Below the pieces are notes generated by a model. That model was not told the DNA's origin and made no database searches. It saw only the letters and a program-made list of their open reading frames with translations. From the NCBI RefSeq assembly GCF_000321045.1, contig NZ_HE578945.1, positions 404,713 to 445,306 of the forward strand: a stretch of DNA of 40,594 nucleotides, written 5' to 3'. Below are positions 28,045 to 34,713 of this stretch, piece after piece. Each line of letters opens with the position of its first letter. Position 1 is the first letter of the stretch. Source of the DNA: Phytobacter massiliensis JC163 (GTDB lineage Bacteria > Pseudomonadota > Gammaproteobacteria > Enterobacterales > Enterobacteriaceae). The position numbers were made by a program, and so were the translations under genes.

Positions 28045-28812
28045 ATGGCAAAAGTGGCAATTGTAACGGCATCAGATTCCGGCATCGGTAAAGCGTGCGC
28101 CCTGCTGCTGGCGCAGAACGGTTTTGATATCGGCATTACCTGGCACTCGGATGAAGAGGGGGCGAAAGAGACCGCCCGCGAGGTAGAGCAACAGGGCCGA
28201 CAGGCGCGCACTATCCAGCTTGACCTGAGCCACCTTCCCGACGGGGCGCAGGCCATTGAAAAGCTGATTGCCGAATTCGGGCGTATTGACGTACTGGTCA
28301 ACAACGCCGGGGCGATGACCAAAGCGCCGTTTCTTGACGTCTCTCTTGAGGAGTGGCGGAAAATTTTCACCGTGGATGTCGACGGCGCGATGCTCTGCTC
28401 ACAAATCGCCGCCCGCCAGATGGTGAAACAGGGGGAGGGCGGGCGCATTGTGAATATTACCTCCGTACATGAGCATACGCCGTTGCCGGAAGCCAGCGCC
28501 TATACTGCGGCGAAGCACGCCCTCGGCGGCCTGACAAAATCGATGGCGCTGGAGCTTGTTAGTTACAACATACTTGTTAACGCCGTCGCGCCGGGCGCGA
28601 TTGCCACGCCGATGAACGATATGAGCGACGACGACGCGCAGCCCGGCTCGATGCCCAATATCCCGCTGGCAAGACCGGGGAAAACCGCAGAGATAGCCAG
28701 CCTTGTGGCGTGGCTCTGCTCCGAAAACGCCAGCTACACCACCGGCCAGTCGTTTATTGTCGACGGCGGCTTTATGCTGGCGAACCCGCAGTTTAACGCC
28801 AGCCGCCAGTAA
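28045..28812 (+). CDS. yohF: SDR-family oxidoreductase YohF
   Basis: Cytoplasmic short-chain dehydrogenase of unknown physiological substrate; 255 residues against 253 in E. coli. The coenzyme motif TASDSGIG is at about 8-15, NNAGA at 86-90, catalytic Ser140, Tyr153 and Lys157 in ITSVHEH and YTAAKH, then NAVAPGAIATPMN and a closing FIVDGGFMLANPQFN. TGGAGAAG precedes the ATG. It ends directly against the convergent yohD gene with no spacer. It belongs to the acetoin reductase/3-oxoacyl-reductase-like group, but the reaction is unproven. Confidence 0.94.
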   Translation: MAKVAIVTASDSGIGKACALLLAQNGFDIGITWHSDEEGAKETAREVEQQGRQARTIQLDLSHLPDGAQAIEKLIAEFGRIDVLVNNAGAMTKAPFLDVSLEEWRKIFTVDVDGAMLCSQIAARQMVKQGEGGRIVNITSVHEHTPLPEASAYTAAKHALGGLTKSMALELVSYNILVNAVAPGAIATPMNDMSDDDAQPGSMPNIPLARPGKTAEIASLVAWLCSENASYTTGQSFIVDGGFMLANPQFNASRQ

Positions 28813-29394
28813 CTATTCTTCTGGTGTGCTGCGGCGTTTTGCCTGGCGACGCCGCAGCCACCAGCGCACGGAAAACACAATCGCCACCGCCAGTACCAGC
28901 CAGATTAGCCGTTTGGCATGCTGATCAAACTGATGCAGCCACGGGCCGATAACTTCACCCCCCACGTACCCCAGTGCGGTAAAAATCAGCGCCCAGATAA
29001 TCGCGCCGACGATATTCAGCGGCAGGAACACCTTTGGCGGCAGGCGACTGGCGCCGATCAGCAGCGGGCCGATAATACGAAAGCCGTACATAAAACGGGT
29101 GCCGATAACAAACAGCCAGGGGCGACGGTTGATAAGCCGCTGCGCTTTATTGATTTTCTTCTGATGGCGCGAGAAACGGCGCAAAATTTTCATGCCGTAA
29201 CGGCGACCCAGCAGGTAGAGCAACTGATCGCCGATCATCCCCCCCAGCGCTACGGCGGCCACAACCAGCGGGAATTTAAGCAGTCCCTGATGGGCTGCCA
29301 CGCCGCCGAGCAGGGTGATTGTCTCCCCTTCGGCAATGCTGCCAATAACCAGCGCGGCGTAACCGTACTGGCTAATAAGCGTATTGATATCCAT
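28813..29394 (-). CDS. yohD: DedA-family inner-membrane protein YohD
   Basis: Polytopic DedA/SNARE-associated-domain protein, 193 residues against 192 in E. coli. Conserved family features include ETITLLGGVAAHQGLL near the N-terminus and the RRYGMKILRRF then GTRFMYGFRIIGPLLIGAS region that defines DedA proteins. Members take part in membrane lipid and proton-gradient homeostasis and include polyprenyl-phosphate and phospholipid flippases. The C-terminus is strongly basic (RWWLRRRQAKRRS). GGAGAG lies before the ATG. It converges with yohF without spacer. Confidence 0.93.
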   Translation of the reverse strand: MDINTLISQYGYAALVIGSIAEGETITLLGGVAAHQGLLKFPLVVAAVALGGMIGDQLLYLLGRRYGMKILRRFSRHQKKINKAQRLINRRPWLFVIGTRFMYGFRIIGPLLIGASRLPPKVFLPLNIVGAIIWALIFTALGYVGGEVIGPWLHQFDQHAKRLIWLVLAVAIVFSVRWWLRRRQAKRRSTPEE

Positions 29395-29490
29395 AGCGAA
29401 ACCACTCTCCTGTTAAACGGTTTAAGCATATACCTTTAAAACCGATCGCGCAGGATGGCATGGGCGCTAAACACAATAGCTGATGATGTA

Positions 29491-29537
29491 TAGCAATTTG
29501 CTACCTTGATTGTTATGCTGTGTATAGCAAACTGTTA
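29491..29537 (+). promoter_or_regulatory. Operator palindromes of the toxin-antitoxin module
   Basis: TAGCAATTTGCTA (29491-29503) is a perfect odd-centred palindrome. TAGCAAACTGTTA (29525-29537) is an imperfect second copy with centres 34 bases apart. They lie 20 bases or more before the antitoxin start, overlapping the likely promoter. DUF1778/GNAT modules autoregulate by binding such palindromes. Confidence 0.6.
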
Positions 29538-29556
29538 TCTTATAAGGGAGGCCGCT

Positions 29557-29841
29557 ATGCAAAACACCATTCGTAAAACCACCCGTGATAAACAAATCAA
29601 CGTACGCGCAACCGAAGAAGAGCGTGCGGTGATCGATTACGCTGCCAGTCTGGTCAACAAAAACCGCACCGATTTTATTATTGAGCAGGCAGTGCATGAG
29701 GCGCAGAACATTATTCTCGACCAACGGCTCTTTGTGCTTGACGATGCCCGCTATCAGGCTTTTATTGAGCAGCTTGAAGCACCGGTACAGAATGTTGAAG
29801 GCCGCGATCGGTTAATGGATGTGAAGCCAGGATGGAAATAA
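29557..29841 (+). CDS. DUF1778-family antitoxin (TacA/AtaR/KacA-like)
   Basis: A 94-residue ribbon-helix-helix antitoxin. The N-terminal DNA-binding part reads DKQINVRATEEERAVIDYAA (about 10-29), and NKNRTDFIIEQAVHEAQNII continues the DUF1778 pattern. The C-terminal tail after LFVLDDARYQAF would wrap the toxin. GGGAGG precedes the ATG at 29557 by seven bases; an in-frame start 17 codons earlier lies inside the operator and is unlikely. It overlaps the GNAT toxin gene by 10 bases. The module is absent from this locus in E. coli K-12, so it is an inserted unit between yohD and yohC. Confidence 0.88.
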   Translation: MQNTIRKTTRDKQINVRATEEERAVIDYAASLVNKNRTDFIIEQAVHEAQNIILDQRLFVLDDARYQAFIEQLEAPVQNVEGRDRLMDVKPGWK

Positions 29842-30314
29842 CAGTTAGTGCGCCGCAACTGCTGTCAGAGAGACACATTCTCAGTACGTTTAATAGCGGC
29901 AACGTGGTGCTGGATGAGTGGTTACGCCGCCGGGCGATGAAAAATCAGTTACTCAATGCTTCCCGGACGTTTGTTATCTGCCTGGAAGGTACAGACAGAG
30001 TGGTAGGGTATTACTCACTGGCAACAGGCTCAGTCTGCCACGCGGATACAGGCCGTAGCCTGCGTCAGAACATGCCCGATCCTATTCCTGTGGTTCTGTT
30101 AGGTCGTCTCGCTGTAGATGAAAGTACCCAGGGGCACCATTTTGGAAAATGGCTTCTTAACGATGCAGTCAGACGGGTCTCTAACCTGGCAGCCGACGTC
30201 GGAATCAAAGCCATTATGGTTCATGCTATTGATGAACGGGCGAAGGCTTTTTATGAATACTTTGGCTTTGTTTCATCCCCGCTGGCGCAGAATACCCTGT
30301 TCTATAAAATCTGA
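29832..30314 (+). CDS. GNAT toxin (TacT/AtaT/KacT-like)
   Basis: A 160-residue GNAT of the type that acetylates the amino acid on aminoacyl-tRNA and stops translation. VLLGRLAVDESTQGHHFGKW (about 88-107) is the beta4/alpha3 region that binds acetyl-CoA. AFYEYFGF (139-146) carries the tyrosine that acts as general acid in the family, here Tyr141. The usual loop is Q/R-x-x-G-x-G/A; here it reads QGHHFG, with His103 in place of the central glycine. The start overlaps the antitoxin gene by 10 bases. Length is typical, so the gene is not truncated. Whether it is active is open. Confidence 0.85.
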   Translation: MEITVSAPQLLSERHILSTFNSGNVVLDEWLRRRAMKNQLLNASRTFVICLEGTDRVVGYYSLATGSVCHADTGRSLRQNMPDPIPVVLLGRLAVDESTQGHHFGKWLLNDAVRRVSNLAADVGIKAIMVHAIDERAKAFYEYFGFVSSPLAQNTLFYKI

Positions 30315-30394
30315 ACCCTGCATTGCTCAGAAAATAACCAGTTCGTGATTTATACTTAAAACGTCTCTCATCAGGTACTGCGTAAGGGGGCGTT

Positions 30395-30982
30395 ATGAAT
30401 CATGTCTGGGGACTTTTTTCCCATCCCGTTCGTGAAATGCAGGTTATCAAAGGTGAGAATGAAACCATCTCTCACCACTACACCCACCACGTCTTAATCA
30501 TGGCGGCAATTCCTGTGGTCTGCGCGTTTATTGGCACCACGCAAATTGGCTGGAACTTTGGCGAACAGAATGTGGTGCAGCTCAACTGGTTTACCGCATT
30601 CTATCTTGCCGTCATCTTCTATGCGCTGATGCTGGCGGGCGTGGCCGTGATGGGCCGGGTGATTTGGTGGATGGCGCGCAACTATCCCCATCGCCCGTCG
30701 CTGGCGCGCTGTATGGTGTTCGCAGGCTACGTGGCGACGCCGCTTTTTTTAAGCGGCATTGTGGCGCTCTACCCGCTGGTATGGCTGTGCGCGCTGGTGG
30801 GCACCGTAGCGCTGTTCTATACGGGTTATCTGCTTTACCTTGGCATTCCCACCTTCCTCAACATTAACCGGGAAGAGGGGCTGAGCTTCTCCAGCTCTAC
30901 GCTGGCGATTGGCGTGCTGGTGCTGGAAATTCTACTGGCGCTGACGGTGATTCTCTGGGGCTATGGCTACCGTCTGTTCTGA
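30395..30982 (+). CDS. yohC: Yip1-family inner-membrane protein YohC
   Basis: Inner-membrane protein of the Yip1 domain family, 195 residues as in E. coli, with about five membrane spans. The N-terminus MNHVWGLFSHPVREMQVIKG and HHYTHHVLIMAAIPVVCAFI match E. coli closely, as does the end EILLALTVILWGYGYRLF. AAGGGGG lies 5 bases before the ATG. Function is not established. It is followed by a perfect 11-bp stem-loop. Confidence 0.94.
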   Translation: MNHVWGLFSHPVREMQVIKGENETISHHYTHHVLIMAAIPVVCAFIGTTQIGWNFGEQNVVQLNWFTAFYLAVIFYALMLAGVAVMGRVIWWMARNYPHRPSLARCMVFAGYVATPLFLSGIVALYPLVWLCALVGTVALFYTGYLLYLGIPTFLNINREEGLSFSSSTLAIGVLVLEILLALTVILWGYGYRLF

Positions 30983-30988
30983 TCGGGC

Positions 30989-31017
30989 TGCGTTGCTGGC
31001 AAGCCGCCAGCAACGCA
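30989..31017 (+). other. Stem-loop after yohC
   Basis: TGCGTTGCTGG (30989-30999) and CCAGCAACGCA (31007-31017) form an 11-bp perfect stem with a 7-base loop, 6 bases after the yohC stop. There is no T tract, so efficient intrinsic termination is doubtful. Confidence 0.5.
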
Positions 31018-31151
31018 AACTTCTGTAATGAATCTCTGGTGGCGACAACGCGACGCGATGGCTATTATGCCTGAGCCAGCTCTGTTATTGGTTTCATGAA
31101 CAGATGCGGCGTGCGTAATAACGTCCATGAATAATCACCAGAAATGACACC

Positions 31152-32099
31152 ATGCTGAAAATTCGAGTTTCACTGTTAAGTCTCGCGCTGCTGTGCGCCG
31201 TTCCCCTGGCGCCGCAGGCGCTGGCAAAAACCTCTGCGGCGGTGACGGCCGCGCAGCCGGAAATCGCCTCCGGCAGCGCGATGATTGTCGATCTCAATAC
31301 CAATAAAGTTATCTACTCCAGCCACCCGGATCTGGTGCGGCCCATTGCCTCCATCACCAAGTTGATGACGGCAATGGTGGTGCTGGACGCCAGCCTGCCG
31401 CTGGATGAAAAGCTTAAAGTGGATATCAGCCACACCCCTGAGATGAAGGGAATTTACTCCCGGGTGCGGCTGAACAGTGAAATCAGCCGCAAAGATATGC
31501 TGCTGCTGGCGCTGATGTCGTCAGAAAACCGTGCGGCGGCGAGCCTGGCCCATCACTATCCGGGCGGCTATGACGCATTTATTCGCGCGATGAACGCCAA
31601 AGCGAAGGCGCTGGGGATGAACAATACCCACTTCGTCGAGCCGACCGGCCTCTCTATCCATAACGTCTCGACGGCGCGGGATCTCACCCGTCTGTTGATC
31701 GCCAGTAAACAGTACCCGCTTATCGGCCAGTTGAGCACCACGCGTGAAGAGATGGCGACCTTCTCTAACCCGGCTTACACCCTGCCGTTTCGCAATACCA
31801 ACCATCTGGTATACCGGGATAACTGGAATATTCAACTCACCAAAACCGGCTTTACCAATGCGGCGGGCCACTGCCTGGTGATGCGTACGTTAATCAATAA
31901 TAAACCGGTGGCGCTGGTGGTGATGGACGCCTTCGGGAAATATACCCACTTTGCCGACGCCAGCCGTCTGCGCACCTGGATTGAAACCGGCAAAGCGCAG
32001 CCGGTACCGGCCTCGGCGTTGAGCTATAAGCGGGCGAAGGCGGCGCAGATGGCCGCAGCGGGCGTCGGCAGCGGTGAGCAGACCGCCCAGAACGACTAA
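31152..32099 (+). CDS. pbpG: D-alanyl-D-alanine endopeptidase PbpG (PBP7)
   Basis: Periplasmic penicillin-binding protein 7 that cuts DD-crosslinks in peptidoglycan. The 315-residue product starts with a signal peptide ending about QALA at residue 25. All three catalytic motifs are present: SITK (Ser67-Lys70), SEN (Ser124-Asn126) and KTG (Lys231-Gly233). The C-terminus ([20 protein letters not shown]) is a low-complexity alanine- and glycine-rich tail, a few residues longer than in E. coli. It converges with the second GNAT gene. Confidence 0.96.
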   Translation: MLKIRVSLLSLALLCAVPLAPQALAKTSAAVTAAQPEIASGSAMIVDLNTNKVIYSSHPDLVRPIASITKLMTAMVVLDASLPLDEKLKVDISHTPEMKGIYSRVRLNSEISRKDMLLLALMSSENRAAASLAHHYPGGYDAFIRAMNAKAKALGMNNTHFVEPTGLSIHNVSTARDLTRLLIASKQYPLIGQLSTTREEMATFSNPAYTLPFRNTNHLVYRDNWNIQLTKTGFTNAAGHCLVMRTLINNKPVALVVMDAFGKYTHFADASRLRTWIETGKAQPVPASALSYKRAKAAQMAAAGVGSGEQTAQND

Positions 32100-32137
32100 A
32101 AGCGGGGCTGATGGCGACGCGCTATCAGCCGCGACTG

Positions 32138-32692
32138 TTACTCCGGCAGCGTCCAGTCACCGTCGTTCAGCGGGCGCTGCATAATGACCGTATCCCGCCA
32201 GTCCCCTTTCTTATAGCCGACGCTCCGCAGCTGCCCGACAATTTCAAACCCGTGCTTTTTGTGCAGGCGCAGGGAACCGCCGTTGTTTTGACCATCGCCG
32301 ATTACCGCAATCATCTGCCGCCACGGCCCCTCTTCACAGCGGGCGATCAGCGCGCTCATTAGCATGCTGCCGACGCCGCGTCCGGTCATGCTGGCATCCA
32401 CATAAATCGACTCTTCGAGGGTATAGCGATAAGCATGGCGAGGGCGGTACATGCTGGCATAACTGTAGCCAACCACTATGCCGTGATAGAGCGCCACCAG
32501 CCAGGGCAGGCCATTGCTGGCCGTCTTATTGATGCGTTTACGCATCTCTTCGATAGTGGGCGGCACCTCTTCGAACGAGGCCCGTCCGTGTAAAACATGC
32601 CATGCGTAGATCGACGAGATGGCATGAACGTCGTCAGGGCATGCATCGCGCACGATCAATGCGTTTTCGCTAAAAAGATCACATGCAGACAT
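32138..32692 (-). CDS. GNAT acetyltransferase, phosphinothricin acetyltransferase-like (second copy)
   Basis: A 184-residue GNAT paralogous to the protein at 24656-25198. Shared segments include IYAWHVLHGRASFEEVPPTI, GLPWLVALYHG, RHAYRYTLEESIYVD and the loop TGRGVGSML (about 103-111). The second glycines of the R/Q-x-x-G-x-G loop are intact (Gly106 and Gly108). The C-terminus GYKKGDWRDTVIMQRPLNDG is also family-like. The ATG at 32692 lies 12 bases from a nested palindrome (32705-32755). The gene separates pbpG from dld, which are adjacent in E. coli. Small-amine acetylation is likely; the substrate is unknown. Confidence 0.85.
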   Translation of the reverse strand: MSACDLFSENALIVRDACPDDVHAISSIYAWHVLHGRASFEEVPPTIEEMRKRINKTASNGLPWLVALYHGIVVGYSYASMYRPRHAYRYTLEESIYVDASMTGRGVGSMLMSALIARCEEGPWRQMIAVIGDGQNNGGSLRLHKKHGFEIVGQLRSVGYKKGDWRDTVIMQRPLNDGDWTLPE

Positions 32693-32704
32693 GATGGGAT
32701 GCTC

Positions 32705-32755
32705 CTAGAGTAGCCCGCCAGAGAAACGTTTCTCTGGCGCGTGTCGCTACTCTAG
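32705..32755. repeat. Nested double palindrome upstream of the second GNAT gene
   Basis: The inner part is a perfect 24-base palindrome, arms CGCCAGAGAAAC (32716-32727) and GTTTCTCTGGCG (32728-32739). Outside it, CTAGAGTAGC (32705-32714) pairs with GCTACTCTAG (32746-32755). It occupies the promoter or leader region of the GNAT gene. It could be an operator for a dimeric regulator or a cruciform/leader hairpin; the sequence does not decide. Confidence 0.7.
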
Positions 32756-32760
32756 TACGA

Positions 32761-32801
32761 ATGCAAAATGCAAAATAGCCCGCTACCGCACTATTTTGCA
32801 T
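32761..32801 (-). terminator. Likely terminator of dld
   Basis: ATGCAAAATAG (32768-32778) pairs with CTATTTTGCAT (32791-32801), 11 bp with a 12-base loop. On the minus strand it lies 32 bases after the dld stop and runs into TTTGCATT, a modest T-rich tail. Confidence 0.5.
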
Positions 32802-32832
32802 CTCCATCGCGCCGCCAGGCTAACCCGCGGAT

Positions 32833-34539
32833 TTACGCCCAGTTTTTTCTCTTGCTGGTTTTGCCGATGCCGGGGTTCATGCTGTTGGTGGGATCGTTTT
32901 GCCGGTAAAACTGAACTAAAGGTTCCGGCGCTTCGTAGAGGTGGCCGACGTTATGCTCCGCCGGGTACTGCGCGCCCCGTGCGCGCAGTAGCTCCAGCAT
33001 CTGCGCTTTTAATGCGTGGCTGTCTACGCCCTTTTTCACAATGTAATCCTGATGAAAAACATGGCAGAAAAAGTGGCCGTAATAGAGCTTGTGCACCAGC
33101 TGGCTGTCGATTTCCGGCGGCAGCGTTTCGAACCACGCTTCATCGTTGCGCCGCAGGGCGATATCGAGCGCCAGAATATCCTCCACCTCGTCGGCATGTA
33201 CCGCCTGGTAGCGAATCGCCGCTCCGGCCGCGGCAAAACGGTGCAGGAACGCTTTATTGCCCTCTTCGGTAGTGCAGGCGAAAAAATCCCCCTCGGCGTC
33301 GGCAAAGAACGCGGAGAGCCAGCGTTGCGCCTCGGCGATGCCGTCCCCGGACATTTTCAGCAGCAGGTGATGTTCGTATTTATTACGCCAGCTTTTCATG
33401 CGCGGCGGCAGGTGAGAGGGGAAAAGCCGCCCCAGGCTCTGCATTGCCCGGTCGGTAAAGTGGGGCTTAAACAGCGTGGATTTACCCAGCAGCGCATCGG
33501 CGCGCCCCTTCATGGTAAAGAAAAAGGGCATTTTGTCGGTGCCAAGCTTATCGATCATCAGGAAGGTATCTTTGCCGTAACGCTCGGCGATATCGTAGAT
33601 GTCGCGGTGCATATATTCCCCCGCCACCGGCAGATGGGTGAACTGGCTGAGAATATGACGGCGGATCGCGCTCAACACCGCAGGCTGATTGGTGCCAATA
33701 TAAAATACCTGCTGGCGCTTTTGGGCGACGAAGGTGTCCAGGCGCACCGCGAAAACCGCCAGCTTACCGGCGCAGCCGGAGGATTCAAACAGACGGTCCG
33801 GGTCGGCGTTATAACGCGCCGGACTGTCGGCGTCTATCTCTCTGACGCGCCGCACGTAGTCCCGATCGTGCCCGTGTCGGCCATCGTGGCGCACGTCGCT
33901 ATCGCGCAGCCGGTCGTCGTCGAGCCGGCCTAAGATCTGCTCCGGGGTCGTCCCCAGATCGATGCCAAGATGGTTGACCAGCTGCAGTGCGCCCTCTTCG
34001 TTGATGCGGGCATAAAGCGACATCTCGGTATAAGCCGGGCCGCGTTGCACCAGCGCGCCGCCGGAGTTATTACAGATCCCGCCGATCACCGAAGCGCCAA
34101 TACAGGACGAGCCGATCACCGAATGCGGCTCGCGTCCCAGCGGCTTAAGCGCCTTCTCAAGGGCATAAAGGGTCGTACCGGGGTAAGCCAACACCTGCTG
34201 GCCGTTATCCAGCAGATGCAGCTTGTCCAGGCGCAGCGTACTGATGATGACAATTTCACGGTCGTAATCATTGCCGTTCGGCGTCGATCCTTCGGTCAGC
34301 CCGGTGTTGGCCGCCTGCATCAAAATAATTTTGTCGGCGCTGACGCACAGGCTCAGCACCCGCCATAATTCCAGTAACGTACCGGGGAAGACCACGGCCA
34401 GCGCGTCGCCCTCGCCGGAACGAAAACCCTTTCGGTAACGCGCGGTTTTTGCCGGGTCGGTCAAAACGTGGGCGTGGCCGACAAGACGTTCAAGTTCCTG
34501 GGTAAAAGCGGGTGCGTGCTGACGCGTAGCGATAGGCAT
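32833..34539 (-). CDS. dld: Quinone-dependent D-lactate dehydrogenase Dld
   Basis: Peripheral inner-membrane FAD enzyme that oxidises D-lactate to pyruvate and passes electrons to quinone. With the ATG at 34539 (MPIATRQHAPAF) it has 568 residues against 571 in E. coli; AAGGAA precedes it. A start 31 codons upstream is not supported. The FAD-binding domain includes ILMQAANTGLTEGSTPNGND and PHSVIGSSCIGASVIGGICN. The membrane-binding and cap regions (HLPPRMKSWRNKYEHHLLLK) and the end DPTNSMNPGIGKTSKRKNW are intact. The last few residues differ from E. coli (WA instead of WQEVE). It is divergent from bglX. Confidence 0.97.
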   Translation of the reverse strand: MPIATRQHAPAFTQELERLVGHAHVLTDPAKTARYRKGFRSGEGDALAVVFPGTLLELWRVLSLCVSADKIILMQAANTGLTEGSTPNGNDYDREIVIISTLRLDKLHLLDNGQQVLAYPGTTLYALEKALKPLGREPHSVIGSSCIGASVIGGICNNSGGALVQRGPAYTEMSLYARINEEGALQLVNHLGIDLGTTPEQILGRLDDDRLRDSDVRHDGRHGHDRDYVRRVREIDADSPARYNADPDRLFESSGCAGKLAVFAVRLDTFVAQKRQQVFYIGTNQPAVLSAIRRHILSQFTHLPVAGEYMHRDIYDIAERYGKDTFLMIDKLGTDKMPFFFTMKGRADALLGKSTLFKPHFTDRAMQSLGRLFPSHLPPRMKSWRNKYEHHLLLKMSGDGIAEAQRWLSAFFADAEGDFFACTTEEGNKAFLHRFAAAGAAIRYQAVHADEVEDILALDIALRRNDEAWFETLPPEIDSQLVHKLYYGHFFCHVFHQDYIVKKGVDSHALKAQMLELLRARGAQYPAEHNVGHLYEAPEPLVQFYRQNDPTNSMNPGIGKTSKRKNWA

Positions 34540-34713
34540 GGTTCGTTCCTTGTTGCGATAGGGTAAGCAAGGTAATAAGCATAGTGTCTGAAAGTGGTTA
34601 ATTCTTAGAGAAATCAGAGAATAACTCTGCAAGCCAGACTACGATTATGGCACACTGCGTTTTTTTCACGGCCAGGCCGGTGAGCGGCCTTGTTGATACG
34701 AGAGAGTGAAGAC

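Noticed and set aside
29832-30314. Reading the GNAT toxin as a frameshifted or truncated gene because of the loop change
   Set aside because: The frame, length and flanking motifs are intact, so the histidine is a substitution, not a sign of a broken gene.
33016-33933. 305-codon open frame on the plus strand opposite dld
   Set aside because: Shadow of the GC-rich dld gene; no ribosome site and no recognisable motif.
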